Source: a virus
Reading direction: 5' to 3' (one strand)
DNA length: 30,061 nucleotides
IMG/VR virus record: IMGVR_UViG_3300027631_000092
Location: 1 to 30,061 of that record
The translations under genes and the position numbers were made by a program. The notes beneath the pieces were generated by a model. That model saw only the letters and a list, made by a program, of their open reading frames with translations. It searched no databases and was not told the origin of the DNA. Position 1 is the first letter of the stretch. Every line of letters starts with the position of its first letter. This document shows positions 9,095 to 18,666 of the stretch, piece by piece.

Positions 9095-10528
9095 TTATGA
9101 TTTTAATAATGGATTTAGTTTCTTTTTTGTACCTGCTCTAACAGCGTCTTCAAACTGCTTTCTCATTAGTTTGTCACCTTTAGAGTTTCCTTTAGCTGCT
9201 TGAGAATATTCTAAAAGTTTCGTGTAGAAAGAAATTCTTTCATTAGGATTATTCATGTTATAAACCTTATCTCCTTTTTCTGAATCTTTTCTATCTCCTG
9301 CTTTTAGTGTGATAATATTTTTATCTCTATCATACTTAGGCTCTATGCCAGTATAAGCTAAGAAATATGATATAGGATCTTTTCTAACTTTGTCGTAAAA
9401 ATCTTTACCTGTTTCTATAGGGCCTTCTTTAGTTTCCGGTGTTGGTGTTTTAACACTAGATAATACTAATCTTTCTGGTATACGCTTTAAAAAGTAATTA
9501 GAATAAGCTTTAGAAAACTCTTCGTTAAACTCTTCAGTGCTAGCATCTGCCACTGCTCTAACTTGACCTTCTTTGATATTATTTCTAGAGTCTTTTTCAG
9601 CTAGAATATTATTCCAAAAAGCTACTTTGCCTGTATTTGACATAGCAGCCATATTTCCTTTTACTTCAGCTTGTATAGATTTTTCTATAGCGTCTTTATT
9701 AACTTTTTTGTAAGTAACCGTGTTACCCGCTTCATCTGGTCCAGATGCTACAGTTCCTAGAACATTATCTTTAAGTGTTTTTTTACCATCTTGATCTATG
9801 TCGTATACAAACATCTTAGACATGTTGTCAAGATTAGATGTTTGATCAGGAACAGTACTAATCATATCTGAACCACCGCTCAGAAAGTTTTGTAATACAG
9901 ACAAAGGATAGTTGTTAGTTTTACCGTCTTCACCTGTAATCTCTACTGAGGGACTGTAAGCTCCATTAATGTTATTTATTTTTATTTTTCTTTGACCAGG
10001 TCTTTGATCTAAAAACACTTGCAAGTCTGTCAACATTCTAGGATTAGAGTATAAATCATATCCACCCATCTTACCTTTTTGCTCTAGTATTGTCTGTAAA
10101 TCGATTGAACTAGCAGAAAAAGATTCTATACTAGTTCTTACTTGATCTGGCATAGCTAATATACTTGCAGCCTCTGCTCTTAGTTTTGCTATTTCTTTAG
10201 GATCAGTTTCAGCTCCACTTTGTATATAACCCATTATGTCACTATACCTGTCTATTACAGAGGTAAATTCTTCACCTATGTTTAAAGCCGGGTTTTGAGC
10301 ACTTAGCTTGGCCAAGCCCTCAGTAACCTGATCTTCTTTTCTTTGGTAATATTCAGCAGCTTTTCTATTCTTTTCAGCTATTTTATTTTGTCTAGCAGCT
10401 TCTGCTGCTTGATCTTTTTTATAAGTATCAGCTACACCAGCGAAAGTTCCTGATATTGTTCTCTGTAAATCTGCGAAAGCTTTACCGCTTTGAGTATCTA
10501 CTACTTGTTGTGGGTTTCTATAACTCAT
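9095..10528 (-). CDS. Probable internal virion protein (gp15 position)
   Basis: 477 aa. The N-terminus (about residues 15-80) is a long charged helix rich in Ala, Lys, Glu and Gln, as in internal core proteins. The middle is mixed alpha/beta, with a GAYSPSVEITGEDGKTNNYP beta region near residue 190. The C-terminus is basic (KKKLNPLLKS). No membrane segment or catalytic motif is evident. It lies between a gp14-like protein and the giant ejection protein with gaps of 14 and 11 bases, which is the T7 gp14-15-16 order. The role is assigned from this position and composition, since no direct homology is recognisable by eye. The start is supported by AATAAATAAATAAAAC immediately before ATG. Confidence 0.6.
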   Translation of the reverse strand: MSYRNPQQVVDTQSGKAFADLQRTISGTFAGVADTYKKDQAAEAARQNKIAEKNRKAAEYYQRKEDQVTEGLAKLSAQNPALNIGEEFTSVIDRYSDIMGYIQSGAETDPKEIAKLRAEAASILAMPDQVRTSIESFSASSIDLQTILEQKGKMGGYDLYSNPRMLTDLQVFLDQRPGQRKIKINNINGAYSPSVEITGEDGKTNNYPLSVLQNFLSGGSDMISTVPDQTSNLDNMSKMFVYDIDQDGKKTLKDNVLGTVASGPDEAGNTVTYKKVNKDAIEKSIQAEVKGNMAAMSNTGKVAFWNNILAEKDSRNNIKEGQVRAVADASTEEFNEEFSKAYSNYFLKRIPERLVLSSVKTPTPETKEGPIETGKDFYDKVRKDPISYFLAYTGIEPKYDRDKNIITLKAGDRKDSEKGDKVYNMNNPNERISFYTKLLEYSQAAKGNSKGDKLMRKQFEDAVRAGTKKKLNPLLKS

Positions 10529-10542
10529 GTTTTATTTATTTA

Positions 10543-11298
10543 TTAAAAAGAAAGTGGAGGTGCGGTAAATCCTTTGCTTGTATTTCCGCCAAATTTGCTG
10601 GTATCAAACGGCTTACTAGATCCTCCAAACGCTCCTGCTGAATACATACTTCCAACCGTGCTAACAACACCTCCAATAGCGCCTGTTATAGCACTTGTTC
10701 TATCTGCATTAGCTTGAGCTTTTCTAGCTTCTGCTCCAGATATTTGAGCAGATAATCTATCCATTTTAGCAACTTGTCTATTTTCTCTTACTCCAAACTC
10801 AAATTGTTTACCAGATACATCTGCTTGCTGTAGTCTCTGAGCTTCAGCCATTTTCATTTGCTGTTGTTGCTGTTCTCCTTGAGCTCTTAGTTTTTCGTTC
10901 TGAGCTTCTTGAGCTTCTATGCTAGCAGATACACCTTTTTTAGATTGTAAAGCTGCTTGAGCTAAAGCAGTTGCTCCACCAGCTGATGCTCCAGTAGCTC
11001 TAATTGTATCTAAAGTATTTGCTAGAGATATATCAGCTTGTTCAGCTTGCATCTCTGCAGCTTGAGTCGCTACGCCTAGATTTTCGTATGGGTTTTGAAC
11101 CATCGAAGATAAGTCTGTAACACCTTCATAAGGATTAATTATTTCTTGTCTACTATTTTCTAGGCTTAGTAATTTTCTTTCTTTATCTTTTCTATCAGCT
11201 TCTGCTGCCTTTGCTCTTCTGCTTGCTGCTGAAGCTCCAAAAATACCTGAAATTATAGATGCCCCGCCTGATATTATTCCGGCTGTTACCATTGACAT
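10543..11298 (-). CDS. Internal virion protein, gp14-like (DNA transfer)
   Basis: 251 aa. The N-terminus is a Gly/Ala/Ser hydrophobic stretch (residues 1-25, GIISGGASIISGIFGASAAS). A long Ala/Gln/Glu-rich helical region follows with a polyglutamine-like run (EQQQQQMKMAEAQ, about 141-153). A second Gly-zipper hydrophobic stretch occurs at about 203-226, with a short Gly/Phe-rich tail. Two amphipathic glycine-rich ends around a helical core are typical of T7 gp14-like proteins that insert in the outer membrane during ejection. It starts 3 bases after the cupin-like gene. The family is inferred from architecture and gene order. Confidence 0.7.
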   Translation of the reverse strand: MSMVTAGIISGGASIISGIFGASAASRRAKAAEADRKDKERKLLSLENSRQEIINPYEGVTDLSSMVQNPYENLGVATQAAEMQAEQADISLANTLDTIRATGASAGGATALAQAALQSKKGVSASIEAQEAQNEKLRAQGEQQQQQMKMAEAQRLQQADVSGKQFEFGVRENRQVAKMDRLSAQISGAEARKAQANADRTSAITGAIGGVVSTVGSMYSAGAFGGSSKPFDTSKFGGNTSKGFTAPPLSF

Positions 11299-11301
11299 AA
11301 G

Positions 11302-11745
11302 CTATTGTTTTAATTGTTTATATTGTATGTATGTTTCGCAGGTTAAAATTCTTTCTAACTCTTCGATGTCTCTTATATTATCTGGATTAGGGTGAATGTT
11401 TACAAAAACAGAATCCTCTAAAGCTATTATAACTCTTTTTGCCCCAGATTTAGCGTTAACGTAAGTAGGAGCTGAGTAAGTTACTACACCGTCTTCGTTA
11501 GCTATTTTTAATTTACCTTTCATTAAAAACCAAGTATGGCTTTTATTATGTATTTTTCCTATTACTATTCCTCCTTCAAGCATAGACATCTCTCTAATAT
11601 AAACTCCTTCAGAAAAAGAATGAGTTAATGGAAAGCTGTCTGAATTACCTTTTACTATTAAAGGATCATTACTAGCTAGCATTTCAGCCTCTAAATTTGT
11701 TACTGTATTTCTAAAATAATCTATACTTAAAGACGTTTGTTTCAT
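11302..11745 (-). CDS. Cupin-fold protein in the tail module
   Basis: 147 aa. Residues 59-80 read as cupin motif 1 (GIVIGKIHNKSHTWFLMKG: H66, H70, then a Gly turn). Residues 91-120 resemble motif 2 (P93, G101, H118, N120). The conserved Glu of motif 1 appears to be replaced, so metal binding is uncertain. Small cupins may bind metal or sugar, or serve only as structural beta-barrels. The ATG overlaps the stop of the nozzle-like gene (TAATG), so it is made with tail proteins, and it precedes the gp14-like gene by 3 bases. Likely roles are a minor tail or adsorption component or an assembly factor. No enzyme activity can be assigned from the sequence. Confidence 0.6.
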   Translation of the reverse strand: MKQTSLSIDYFRNTVTNLEAEMLASNDPLIVKGNSDSFPLTHSFSEGVYIREMSMLEGGIVIGKIHNKSHTWFLMKGKLKIANEDGVVTYSAPTYVNAKSGAKRVIIALEDSVFVNIHPNPDNIRDIEELERILTCETYIQYKQLKQ

Positions 11746-13184
11746 TAATAAGATGATTCTGAATAATCTGAAGAAACTGCAAATAGCTCTTTTAATCCAC
11801 CTGGATTAGTTGTAGCGTCTGTAGAAACTGTAACTGTTGTAAAGTAGCCTTTAATACCAGTCATACTATTACCAAACAAGACTTCTTCTTGCCTAGCGCT
11901 AGTATTGTTAACTAGATTAGCGTGATATTTGTTTTCTTTTCTATTAAAACCTACCCTATATTTAACACCGTTTTCAGTATAGACTCCTTCGTCGTAACTA
12001 TAAACTGTTGGTTTATAAACTGGGGCGTCGTTAACTAGTTCAAATCTATTTGCAGTATCAAAGTTATTAGACCAATTACTGTCTAATAAGTCTGGTCCAG
12101 TTTCATCAGAGCTAAAGCTTGTCACCTGCCAACCATTACTACCTTCGTAGTTTACGGTTTTAAAAACTTTTGACATACTTACTTTAGGGTTAAACACAAA
12201 CTGTATAGAAGTACTGTTGTTTACGTTGTAAAAATTACCTCTATTAACATCTTCAGAATAATGTTTCCATAACTTACCGCTATTAAGACTATAAAAATCA
12301 CTTCTTAAACTTAAGACTTGGTCTGGTTTGTAAGAAAAGAAACTAGTCCAACCTTTTACACCTTCGTCAAAAGTTAATGTTTTGTAACCGTTAGAAGTAT
12401 TACCTGATGCAGGCTGTGTTGATAAGACGTATTGTTTATTATATATGTCCCAACCACCTACTATATTACCTTCTGTACTAAGTGTGTCTATACGCGCGAA
12501 TTCGTCTCTAAAATAATCATACATACCATATGTAGATATTTCAGTTAAACCATCCATAGACAACCTTAAAATAGCGTTTCTATCTTTATCTGAAAAGTAT
12601 TTCCTATAACCATAAGTAGCAAAGCTACCTGGATCTCTACTTATACCAAAGTTACCACCATACGGTTGTATAGTTCCTATAGTAGTATTAACATTGGTAA
12701 TGCTACCTCCGCCTTCAGCAGAGTATATAGCGTCTTTATCTATCAATGCTCTAGATACTTTTGATTCTTGAAATATTATCAAGTTAGTATCTTCTGCATA
12801 TAGTTTTTGTATTGTACCGTTCGCGGGATCAGCTGACTTAGTTATATCTGCACCAACAGGAAATACGTTTGTATCGTTTACACCTGTTCTTGAGTTAAAT
12901 ATACCAGAGTATATTAAAGAATTACCTCTTACTACAGCATTAGGTTCGTCTTCAACTAAATAAGCTTTCACACCATAATCAACATTAGTGTTATTGTAAC
13001 CGCCTCTAATTCTAGCTTCTTCAATAACCCAACTATTAGGCCCAGTTCCTGCGACTCTTTGAAAACCACCTATAGCAGTAGGAATTCCAGTAGATCCATT
13101 CCATATAGGATTGTTTACAGATGCTGGCACGGCTTTTCTAAGTAGAAAGGAGTTAAAATATTTTACTTCTATAGTTGCTGGCAT
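11745..13184 (-). CDS. Tail nozzle/hub-like beta protein (second nozzle component)
   Basis: 479 aa, beta-rich throughout. The stretch around residues 130-235 (ESKVSRALIDKD; TIGTIQPYGG; YRKYFSDKDRNAILRLSMDG) has the look of the beta-propeller part of podovirus nozzle proteins of the T7 gp12 / P22 gp10 kind, in which a late blade reports on the tail-tip gate. The remaining C-terminal part is Asn/Ser/Tyr-rich beta. It follows the 1413-aa nozzle-like protein by 34 bases and overlaps the cupin gene by one base. Together the two may share the job that a single ~800-aa nozzle does elsewhere. It could alternatively be a tail-tip or receptor-binding protein. Confidence 0.6.
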   Translation of the reverse strand: MPATIEVKYFNSFLLRKAVPASVNNPIWNGSTGIPTAIGGFQRVAGTGPNSWVIEEARIRGGYNNTNVDYGVKAYLVEDEPNAVVRGNSLIYSGIFNSRTGVNDTNVFPVGADITKSADPANGTIQKLYAEDTNLIIFQESKVSRALIDKDAIYSAEGGGSITNVNTTIGTIQPYGGNFGISRDPGSFATYGYRKYFSDKDRNAILRLSMDGLTEISTYGMYDYFRDEFARIDTLSTEGNIVGGWDIYNKQYVLSTQPASGNTSNGYKTLTFDEGVKGWTSFFSYKPDQVLSLRSDFYSLNSGKLWKHYSEDVNRGNFYNVNNSTSIQFVFNPKVSMSKVFKTVNYEGSNGWQVTSFSSDETGPDLLDSNWSNNFDTANRFELVNDAPVYKPTVYSYDEGVYTENGVKYRVGFNRKENKYHANLVNNTSARQEEVLFGNSMTGIKGYFTTVTVSTDATTNPGGLKELFAVSSDYSESSY

Positions 13185-13218
13185 ATATTCTATTATTACT
13201 TGTTTTGTTTTATTGTTA

Positions 13219-16200
13219 CTACTGTATTACTTCAAACCCATATTGTAAAAATTCTGAAGAAAGTATTTCAACAGAAGCTTCTGTTTTTGGTTCGTAGGCA
13301 CCAGTGGTACATGCTTGCCAATTATTGACAACGTCACCTAATGTTCCAGCACTGTAAAAGTACAATGGCTCTGAACATTCGTTTTGTTGTTTCATTGATA
13401 TAATATTAACACCGTTAGTTAAATTTGACCAAGAACTAGCTACTATATACCAACCGTTATAACCTAATGGATCATCAGCTGCATCAATTTCTATTATTGT
13501 AGCTCGTTTTGTAGTTAAGTTTTCAAAAGTAGCGCTAAGACTGTAAGTCCAAGTAAAATCATAAACTCTTGAAGGTATAACACCTAGCTCAGCTGTTATA
13601 ACTATTTCGTCAAAAGCATTACCCGCGTCTAGACACTTAAGATTTATAGTATATGTTCCTACTGGTATAGGAGATCCGGCAACATTTCTAAGTTCACATG
13701 TTGATAATTCATTTGTTTGAGATGTAACTGCGCTAAAAGCAAAGCTAAAGTCATTGTTGTTAGAGTCAACTGCGCTAACTGACCACGTAATATCTCTACC
13801 TTGATTTCCTCCAAGAGTGTTAGCTCCATTAACGGCGGTAAAAGTATCAATATAACTAGGAAAAGTACTACCTGTAGCCGTGTAGTTAACGGCAGGAGTT
13901 GGAGTTGTACCATTTCCACCAGGACCACTCATTATAGGTGGTAAATTAGTTAATCTAGCTACTTCGTTGTAGCGGGTAGTAATACCATCTACAACAGAAG
14001 TAAAAGAAAAATTAAATTCATTTGAACCAATAATAGAACTGTAGTACACATTATCTACAAAGTTCTGCTTTACTTTAATGTTATACCCATTACCAGGGCC
14101 GTTTGGCTCATAAAGAACAAACCAATTACTTTTATCTAAAGATCCAGGCACGTTATCGAACACAGAAGTTATATCAAAAGTGTCATTAGCGCCGAGCGTT
14201 ATTGCGTTACCAAGATTATTAACTATAAAAAAGTCAGATCTTGTAGCTTGAGTACCTAATATCGGGTCGTCAAGTCCTAGACCTTCGTCAAAAGCAGCAT
14301 CATTCCAGCCAACAAAACTCGAACCAGCATTAGAAGAATAAAGAATAACGTCGTTTAAATCTGTTATTAACCCAGATGAAGATGTTTCCCAAAAAATATC
14401 TAACCTAGAGGTAACAGGCTTTGTTTCAAACACAGCCAAAGTGTTTATATCATTAAAGTCTTGTTGAGAAAAAATAAGTTCATCACCATTACTGAAGCTT
14501 ATAATTTTATTAAAAACTACTGTAGTGAAGCCATTAATTGTTACACTTGTAGCATATACTCCATTAACAACAGCTCCATCTATAGAAATTAATGAGCTAC
14601 CTATTTCAATAGTTCCTACTACGTTTTCTAAATCGACTGTTATAACATTTGATCCTACCGCTTTTGCATCTCCAGAACCAGCAACCTCTGTAAAACTATT
14701 ATTTACTCCAAATTGTAAGCCTGAATTTTGAGAAGTACTTATCTCTGCTATAAAAGGATCTGAGTCAGACTTGAAGAAACCGTGAAAAGCGTTTAATGGA
14801 TTAGTTATAGGTATTACTTCATCAAACTTACCTTTAAAGTCTTGAACATCAAATAATCCAAATAAATCTTCTACAGAAGAAGTGGTGAATGATCTTCTTC
14901 CTGGATAAAACTGTTCGTTAGAAGTTGAAGTGTTTTGAACTCTTCCGTAAAGCTCAACAGAACTTCTAAATGTTTTATCTTGTGGTCCTACTTCTGATAA
15001 ATCTCTAGGTATTTTATTTATATTGTCATTTAACAATGTTATAAAAGATGTATTCTCGCTAAGAACTGGTGTTATGTCAAATGTGTCATAGTTATAAGGT
15101 AAACCTTTCATAGCTCCAGCAGAGTAAACATTGTAATATTCTTGCTCAACCTGTTTTACTACTATTTTATAAGAATACCAACCTAGTGGGTTATAGTCAT
15201 CACTACTAGCATCGCCATTATATATACCTGGCTCATTAGTAACAGGGTTTGGAGATTGTGGGCTAATAGGATCATTAACTAAAACCTTTAAGGAATTTCC
15301 CATCCAATCATAAGTGTTTGTCCCTTCGTCTATATACGGAGAGAAGGCGGTTGAAACACTAAAATTATAAGTGTTTTCACTATTACTTGCTAGTATAACG
15401 CTAGATTGTCTACCAAACTTATCTGAAAGAACAAAGCCTACTTGATAATTTCTGTTTGTTTTTAAGTTGCTAGACGGGTATTCTACTTTACTTGTTGAAT
15501 CTGAAACATTACCTGATAAATTAAAATCTATAAGTATACTGCTTGAAAGACCAACGTCTTTGTTAAGTGTCATAGTTGTAGACCCATCAGTAGTTACTAC
15601 CCTTGTACCTATAGGTATTGAATCATTTGGATATAAAGAACTCAATAAACTACCTACAACAATACTACCTGAAGCATTATATATAGTTATTGATGCACCT
15701 GCCGCGAAAGAACCTCCACTAGTTTGAGCACTACCTTTATTCAAATTGAAATCTGATTTTTCACTAGAGGTAACATTATAGTTTAATAAAGCTGGTGGAG
15801 TGTGTTTGTTTTGATAGTTACCGTAAACAATTCTATTACTTATTATTTCTTGAGAAAAAGCTTTTACAGGTACTTTATCGTATACTCTTGTTATTTCGTC
15901 TGATGGTAAAGTTTTGTATGGTATTTGAGACTCATACTCATAAGTAAAAACATCCAACAAGCTATCAGCTTCACTTGTTCTAAAGTTATTTGTATTAGAT
16001 ATAGTTTCTACCACTTGAACAGCTAGTCCATCTGATTCTTTATATAGTATATCTATTTCTTCTATATGTAAACTATTACTTAAATTAGCTACACTTGAGG
16101 GTAGTGGTATTTTTAAATCTATTTTATTAACCTTATTTTCCATAAAGTCAATTATGGTAGAAGAATAAGCTTGTTGCTCATCACCTTCCGTAGGCGTGTT

Positions 16201-17460
16201 ATTTAAAAAATAACCATCTTGCTTAGGTATAAAACAAGGCTGAGTAAATGGAGCCATTATAGAATATTCTCCATCGTTAAACTTAAATCTGTAACTAAAT
16301 CTTACAAATTTATCTTCTAAGAATTTAGGATCACCTTTGTAGTTAGGTATGTAGTAGGGATTAGCGTCAAAGACTAACTCTTCATCATCAGTAACTGATA
16401 TAGAACTACTAACGTTTAAAACAGTAGAACTAGAACCAGCGATTACAGTAACACCTAAATCTGTAACTTCACCAAGAGCGTTAATTTTACTTACGCTTTG
16501 ACCAACTACAGGTTCACCACCTACTGGTATGTTTGTTTGATCTATGTTTATACTAGTACCGCTTTGATCACCATTAACTAAAGCCGTGCCACCATCCGGA
16601 TAAGCTATGCTAAAAACATCTTTCATTGTAGACTCGTAGTCTCCAGGCGATAAAGCACTTGACTCATAAAGCTCTATAGCTTCATAGGGATTATATTTAG
16701 CTACAGATATATTATCTTCTGAGGTATAATAATAAAAAACACTTGATATTGATATAACGGCTTGTGTACCAGGCCCTGGACCCAATATGTTTACTAAATC
16801 ACCTACAGCATATCCATTACCTGGATTAACAACTGTAACACTATTTATAGTACCGCCTATTGTAGTTACTGACACTGTTAAACCTTTACCAACGCCTCCA
16901 GGAACTTGATTCTGCGTATTGTATACACTATCTATATATCCATTACCAATAGCGCTTAAGCCAACATTCATAACAGATCCAGCACTTTCTGTAGCGCTTA
17001 TTACATTTATTTTTCTAGGTTGATTTCTATTATCTGTCCAAAACAATAAATTCTCAAGTAGATTAACGCCGAATATAGGATTTAATTTTGAGAAATTTAA
17101 AAAAGCTCCTTTAACTAATATAGAACTAGTGTCATTAGTCGCATTGTAAGAAACAACGTAATGGTTCGAGCCTGCGCCAGTAGGGATATAATCATTAGTA
17201 TCATTGTCTGTTAAGAAAACATATATCATACTACTTGCTTCATCTGATAAATATCCTATAGAAGACAAGTTTGATATACTCAACCCAAAGTCGCTGACTT
17301 GTTTGTTACCTAAAACGTTTTCTAAAGCTCCAACATCAGAACCTTCTGATTTACTTACTTGAGCATTTAAAGCGTTTCTATATTCACCTGATGGTAGAAG
17401 TCTACTATCAAGGTCTTTATTCATTTTAGACTTTATAAAAGCATTTTTAACCTCAGCCAT
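13219..17460 (-). CDS. Large tail tubular/nozzle-like structural protein with beta-repeats and Ig-like domain
   Basis: 1413 aa. Residues 8-55 (KSKMNKDLDSRLLPSGEYRNA, then SDVGALENVLGN) form the typical start of podovirus nozzle or stabilisation-type proteins, in which a propeller contacts the adaptor. Residues about 169-240 contain a GNGYxxGD beta domain. Three copies of a beta-repeat lie at about 300-367, 581-650 and 926-1001 (pattern: VG..v/l.., then TVxxxxxSxxxxxDxELxF). Residues about 1191-1300 look like an Ig/cadherin-like domain. The C-terminal ~100 residues are aromatic- and Asn-rich. There is no coiled coil or membrane segment. It starts 6 bases after the adaptor candidate. Added beta modules could decorate the tail or bind host glycans; no separate tail fibre gene is seen in the window. 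Confidence 0.7.
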   Translation of the reverse strand: MAEVKNAFIKSKMNKDLDSRLLPSGEYRNALNAQVSKSEGSDVGALENVLGNKQVSDFGLSISNLSSIGYLSDEASSMIYVFLTDNDTNDYIPTGAGSNHYVVSYNATNDTSSILVKGAFLNFSKLNPIFGVNLLENLLFWTDNRNQPRKINVISATESAGSVMNVGLSAIGNGYIDSVYNTQNQVPGGVGKGLTVSVTTIGGTINSVTVVNPGNGYAVGDLVNILGPGPGTQAVISISSVFYYYTSEDNISVAKYNPYEAIELYESSALSPGDYESTMKDVFSIAYPDGGTALVNGDQSGTSINIDQTNIPVGGEPVVGQSVSKINALGEVTDLGVTVIAGSSSTVLNVSSSISVTDDEELVFDANPYYIPNYKGDPKFLEDKFVRFSYRFKFNDGEYSIMAPFTQPCFIPKQDGYFLNNTPTEGDEQQAYSSTIIDFMENKVNKIDLKIPLPSSVANLSNSLHIEEIDILYKESDGLAVQVVETISNTNNFRTSEADSLLDVFTYEYESQIPYKTLPSDEITRVYDKVPVKAFSQEIISNRIVYGNYQNKHTPPALLNYNVTSSEKSDFNLNKGSAQTSGGSFAAGASITIYNASGSIVVGSLLSSLYPNDSIPIGTRVVTTDGSTTMTLNKDVGLSSSILIDFNLSGNVSDSTSKVEYPSSNLKTNRNYQVGFVLSDKFGRQSSVILASNSENTYNFSVSTAFSPYIDEGTNTYDWMGNSLKVLVNDPISPQSPNPVTNEPGIYNGDASSDDYNPLGWYSYKIVVKQVEQEYYNVYSAGAMKGLPYNYDTFDITPVLSENTSFITLLNDNINKIPRDLSEVGPQDKTFRSSVELYGRVQNTSTSNEQFYPGRRSFTTSSVEDLFGLFDVQDFKGKFDEVIPITNPLNAFHGFFKSDSDPFIAEISTSQNSGLQFGVNNSFTEVAGSGDAKAVGSNVITVDLENVVGTIEIGSSLISIDGAVVNGVYATSVTINGFTTVVFNKIISFSNGDELIFSQQDFNDINTLAVFETKPVTSRLDIFWETSSSGLITDLNDVILYSSNAGSSFVGWNDAAFDEGLGLDDPILGTQATRSDFFIVNNLGNAITLGANDTFDITSVFDNVPGSLDKSNWFVLYEPNGPGNGYNIKVKQNFVDNVYYSSIIGSNEFNFSFTSVVDGITTRYNEVARLTNLPPIMSGPGGNGTTPTPAVNYTATGSTFPSYIDTFTAVNGANTLGGNQGRDITWSVSAVDSNNNDFSFAFSAVTSQTNELSTCELRNVAGSPIPVGTYTINLKCLDAGNAFDEIVITAELGVIPSRVYDFTWTYSLSATFENLTTKRATIIEIDAADDPLGYNGWYIVASSWSNLTNGVNIISMKQQNECSEPLYFYSAGTLGDVVNNWQACTTGAYEPKTEASVEILSSEFLQYGFEVIQ

Positions 17461-17466
17461 ATTGTT

Positions 17467-18663
17467 CTAGTGTTTTATCCATTTCGATTGACCTCTTAAA
17501 ACTTGAACTATTTCGTTTAGTTTTATATTAGATAATCTTATTTTAGTGTTTCTTAACTTAGCGCTTTTTTCTCTTTTCAATCTATTTACAACGTACTCAG
17601 GTTGATTTATTCTTGAAGCTATAATAGCGTGACTTATATAAGCGTACATTGCTTCTTCAGCCATTTTTGGAACTCTAGTATTTAAGTTTGTAGAAAGCCC
17701 ATCAGATACATACTCTAGTATTATTAGCTTACCTACTAAGTCAGATGAAAAAGAAAACTTACCTTCTCTTTCGTTTATTGTAAAGTAACCATTTACATTA
17801 GCGTATTGAGGGTCTAAACCGTAAAGCTGTCCAGCTCCGTAACCGTCTTCGCCGTAAAAAGAGCCAAAGCCTAAGCTATTGTCTCTAATTTCGTTTCTTT
17901 GTTTTAAATCATTATTCGCCCATCTTTCTTCAGTTATAGAAGTACCTTCGATGTTATCACCAAAATTGTCTTGCATTGGTATACCACTCTGATCTTGTAT
18001 AGGGTTTGAGTAAGGGTTACTAGTTAATTGAGTAGGCATTATAATGTGCTTAACACCTTGTTTATCAACCCAATGTATGTTCACGTAGTTTACATAGTCT
18101 TGAGGTATAGCTACGCTTAAACTATTTGGTATATTTAATTCTTGAGAATTTATACTTTTCAATGTATCGTAACTAAACTCTTGCATAGCTCGTTTAGCGT
18201 GAAAGATAACATCAGTTCTTTTAACACTAGGTATTAATTTACCAGCTCCAACATAAGCTACAATAAAGTTATTTATAACATCATTAAGTTTAGTGTAAGC
18301 ATATGATCCCCAGTTATCTTGAACAGTTTCACCGTAAGCGTCTTTGTTACCGTAATTACCACCTGACTCAGTTTTTAATTGAACTATTAAACCAACACCT
18401 TGATCTAAGTCTTCTGCTATTGTTATTGTATTTCCAGAAACTGTATAAGGCAACACGTACTCCGTGTAAGTTAAAGAACCTATATCTGCTTTGTATAACT
18501 TAAAGTTGTTAATTGCGTATTCTATAGTTGAAGGGTTGCTACTTCCAAAAACTAATTCAGTATTAAAAGTAGTTGTGAACTGTTGATTAGGTGCGTCGCC
18601 TGGTACTATAAATTTTTGAGAACCAGCATAATACTGTTCATTGGTTTCTGTTATAAGTCCCAT
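17467..18663 (-). CDS. Head-to-tail adaptor candidate with gp17-N-like beta domain
   Basis: 398 aa. Residues about 25-105 form a beta domain with the rhythm of the T7 tail-fibre N-terminal domain (FTTTF...YTEYVLPYTVSGNTITIAEDLDQGVGLIVQLKT). Residues about 120-170 are helical (INNFIVAYVGAGKLIPSVKR, then FHAKRAMQEFSYDTL), and the last 60 residues are again helical and basic. Helices at both ends of a beta core match gp11/gp4-type adaptor proteins of short-tailed phages. The gene starts 3 bases after the 261-aa gene and ends 6 bases before the nozzle gene. An alternative is a fibre-docking protein, because of the gp17-N-like domain. Confidence 0.55.
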   Translation of the reverse strand: MGLITETNEQYYAGSQKFIVPGDAPNQQFTTTFNTELVFGSSNPSTIEYAINNFKLYKADIGSLTYTEYVLPYTVSGNTITIAEDLDQGVGLIVQLKTESGGNYGNKDAYGETVQDNWGSYAYTKLNDVINNFIVAYVGAGKLIPSVKRTDVIFHAKRAMQEFSYDTLKSINSQELNIPNSLSVAIPQDYVNYVNIHWVDKQGVKHIIMPTQLTSNPYSNPIQDQSGIPMQDNFGDNIEGTSITEERWANNDLKQRNEIRDNSLGFGSFYGEDGYGAGQLYGLDPQYANVNGYFTINEREGKFSFSSDLVGKLIILEYVSDGLSTNLNTRVPKMAEEAMYAYISHAIIASRINQPEYVVNRLKREKSAKLRNTKIRLSNIKLNEIVQVLRGQSKWIKH

Positions 18664-18666
18664 TTA

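Noticed and set aside
13659-13928. 89-codon minus-strand frame rich in Leu/Val/Thr
   Set aside because: It lies inside the Ig-like end of the nozzle gene in another frame; low-complexity shadow.
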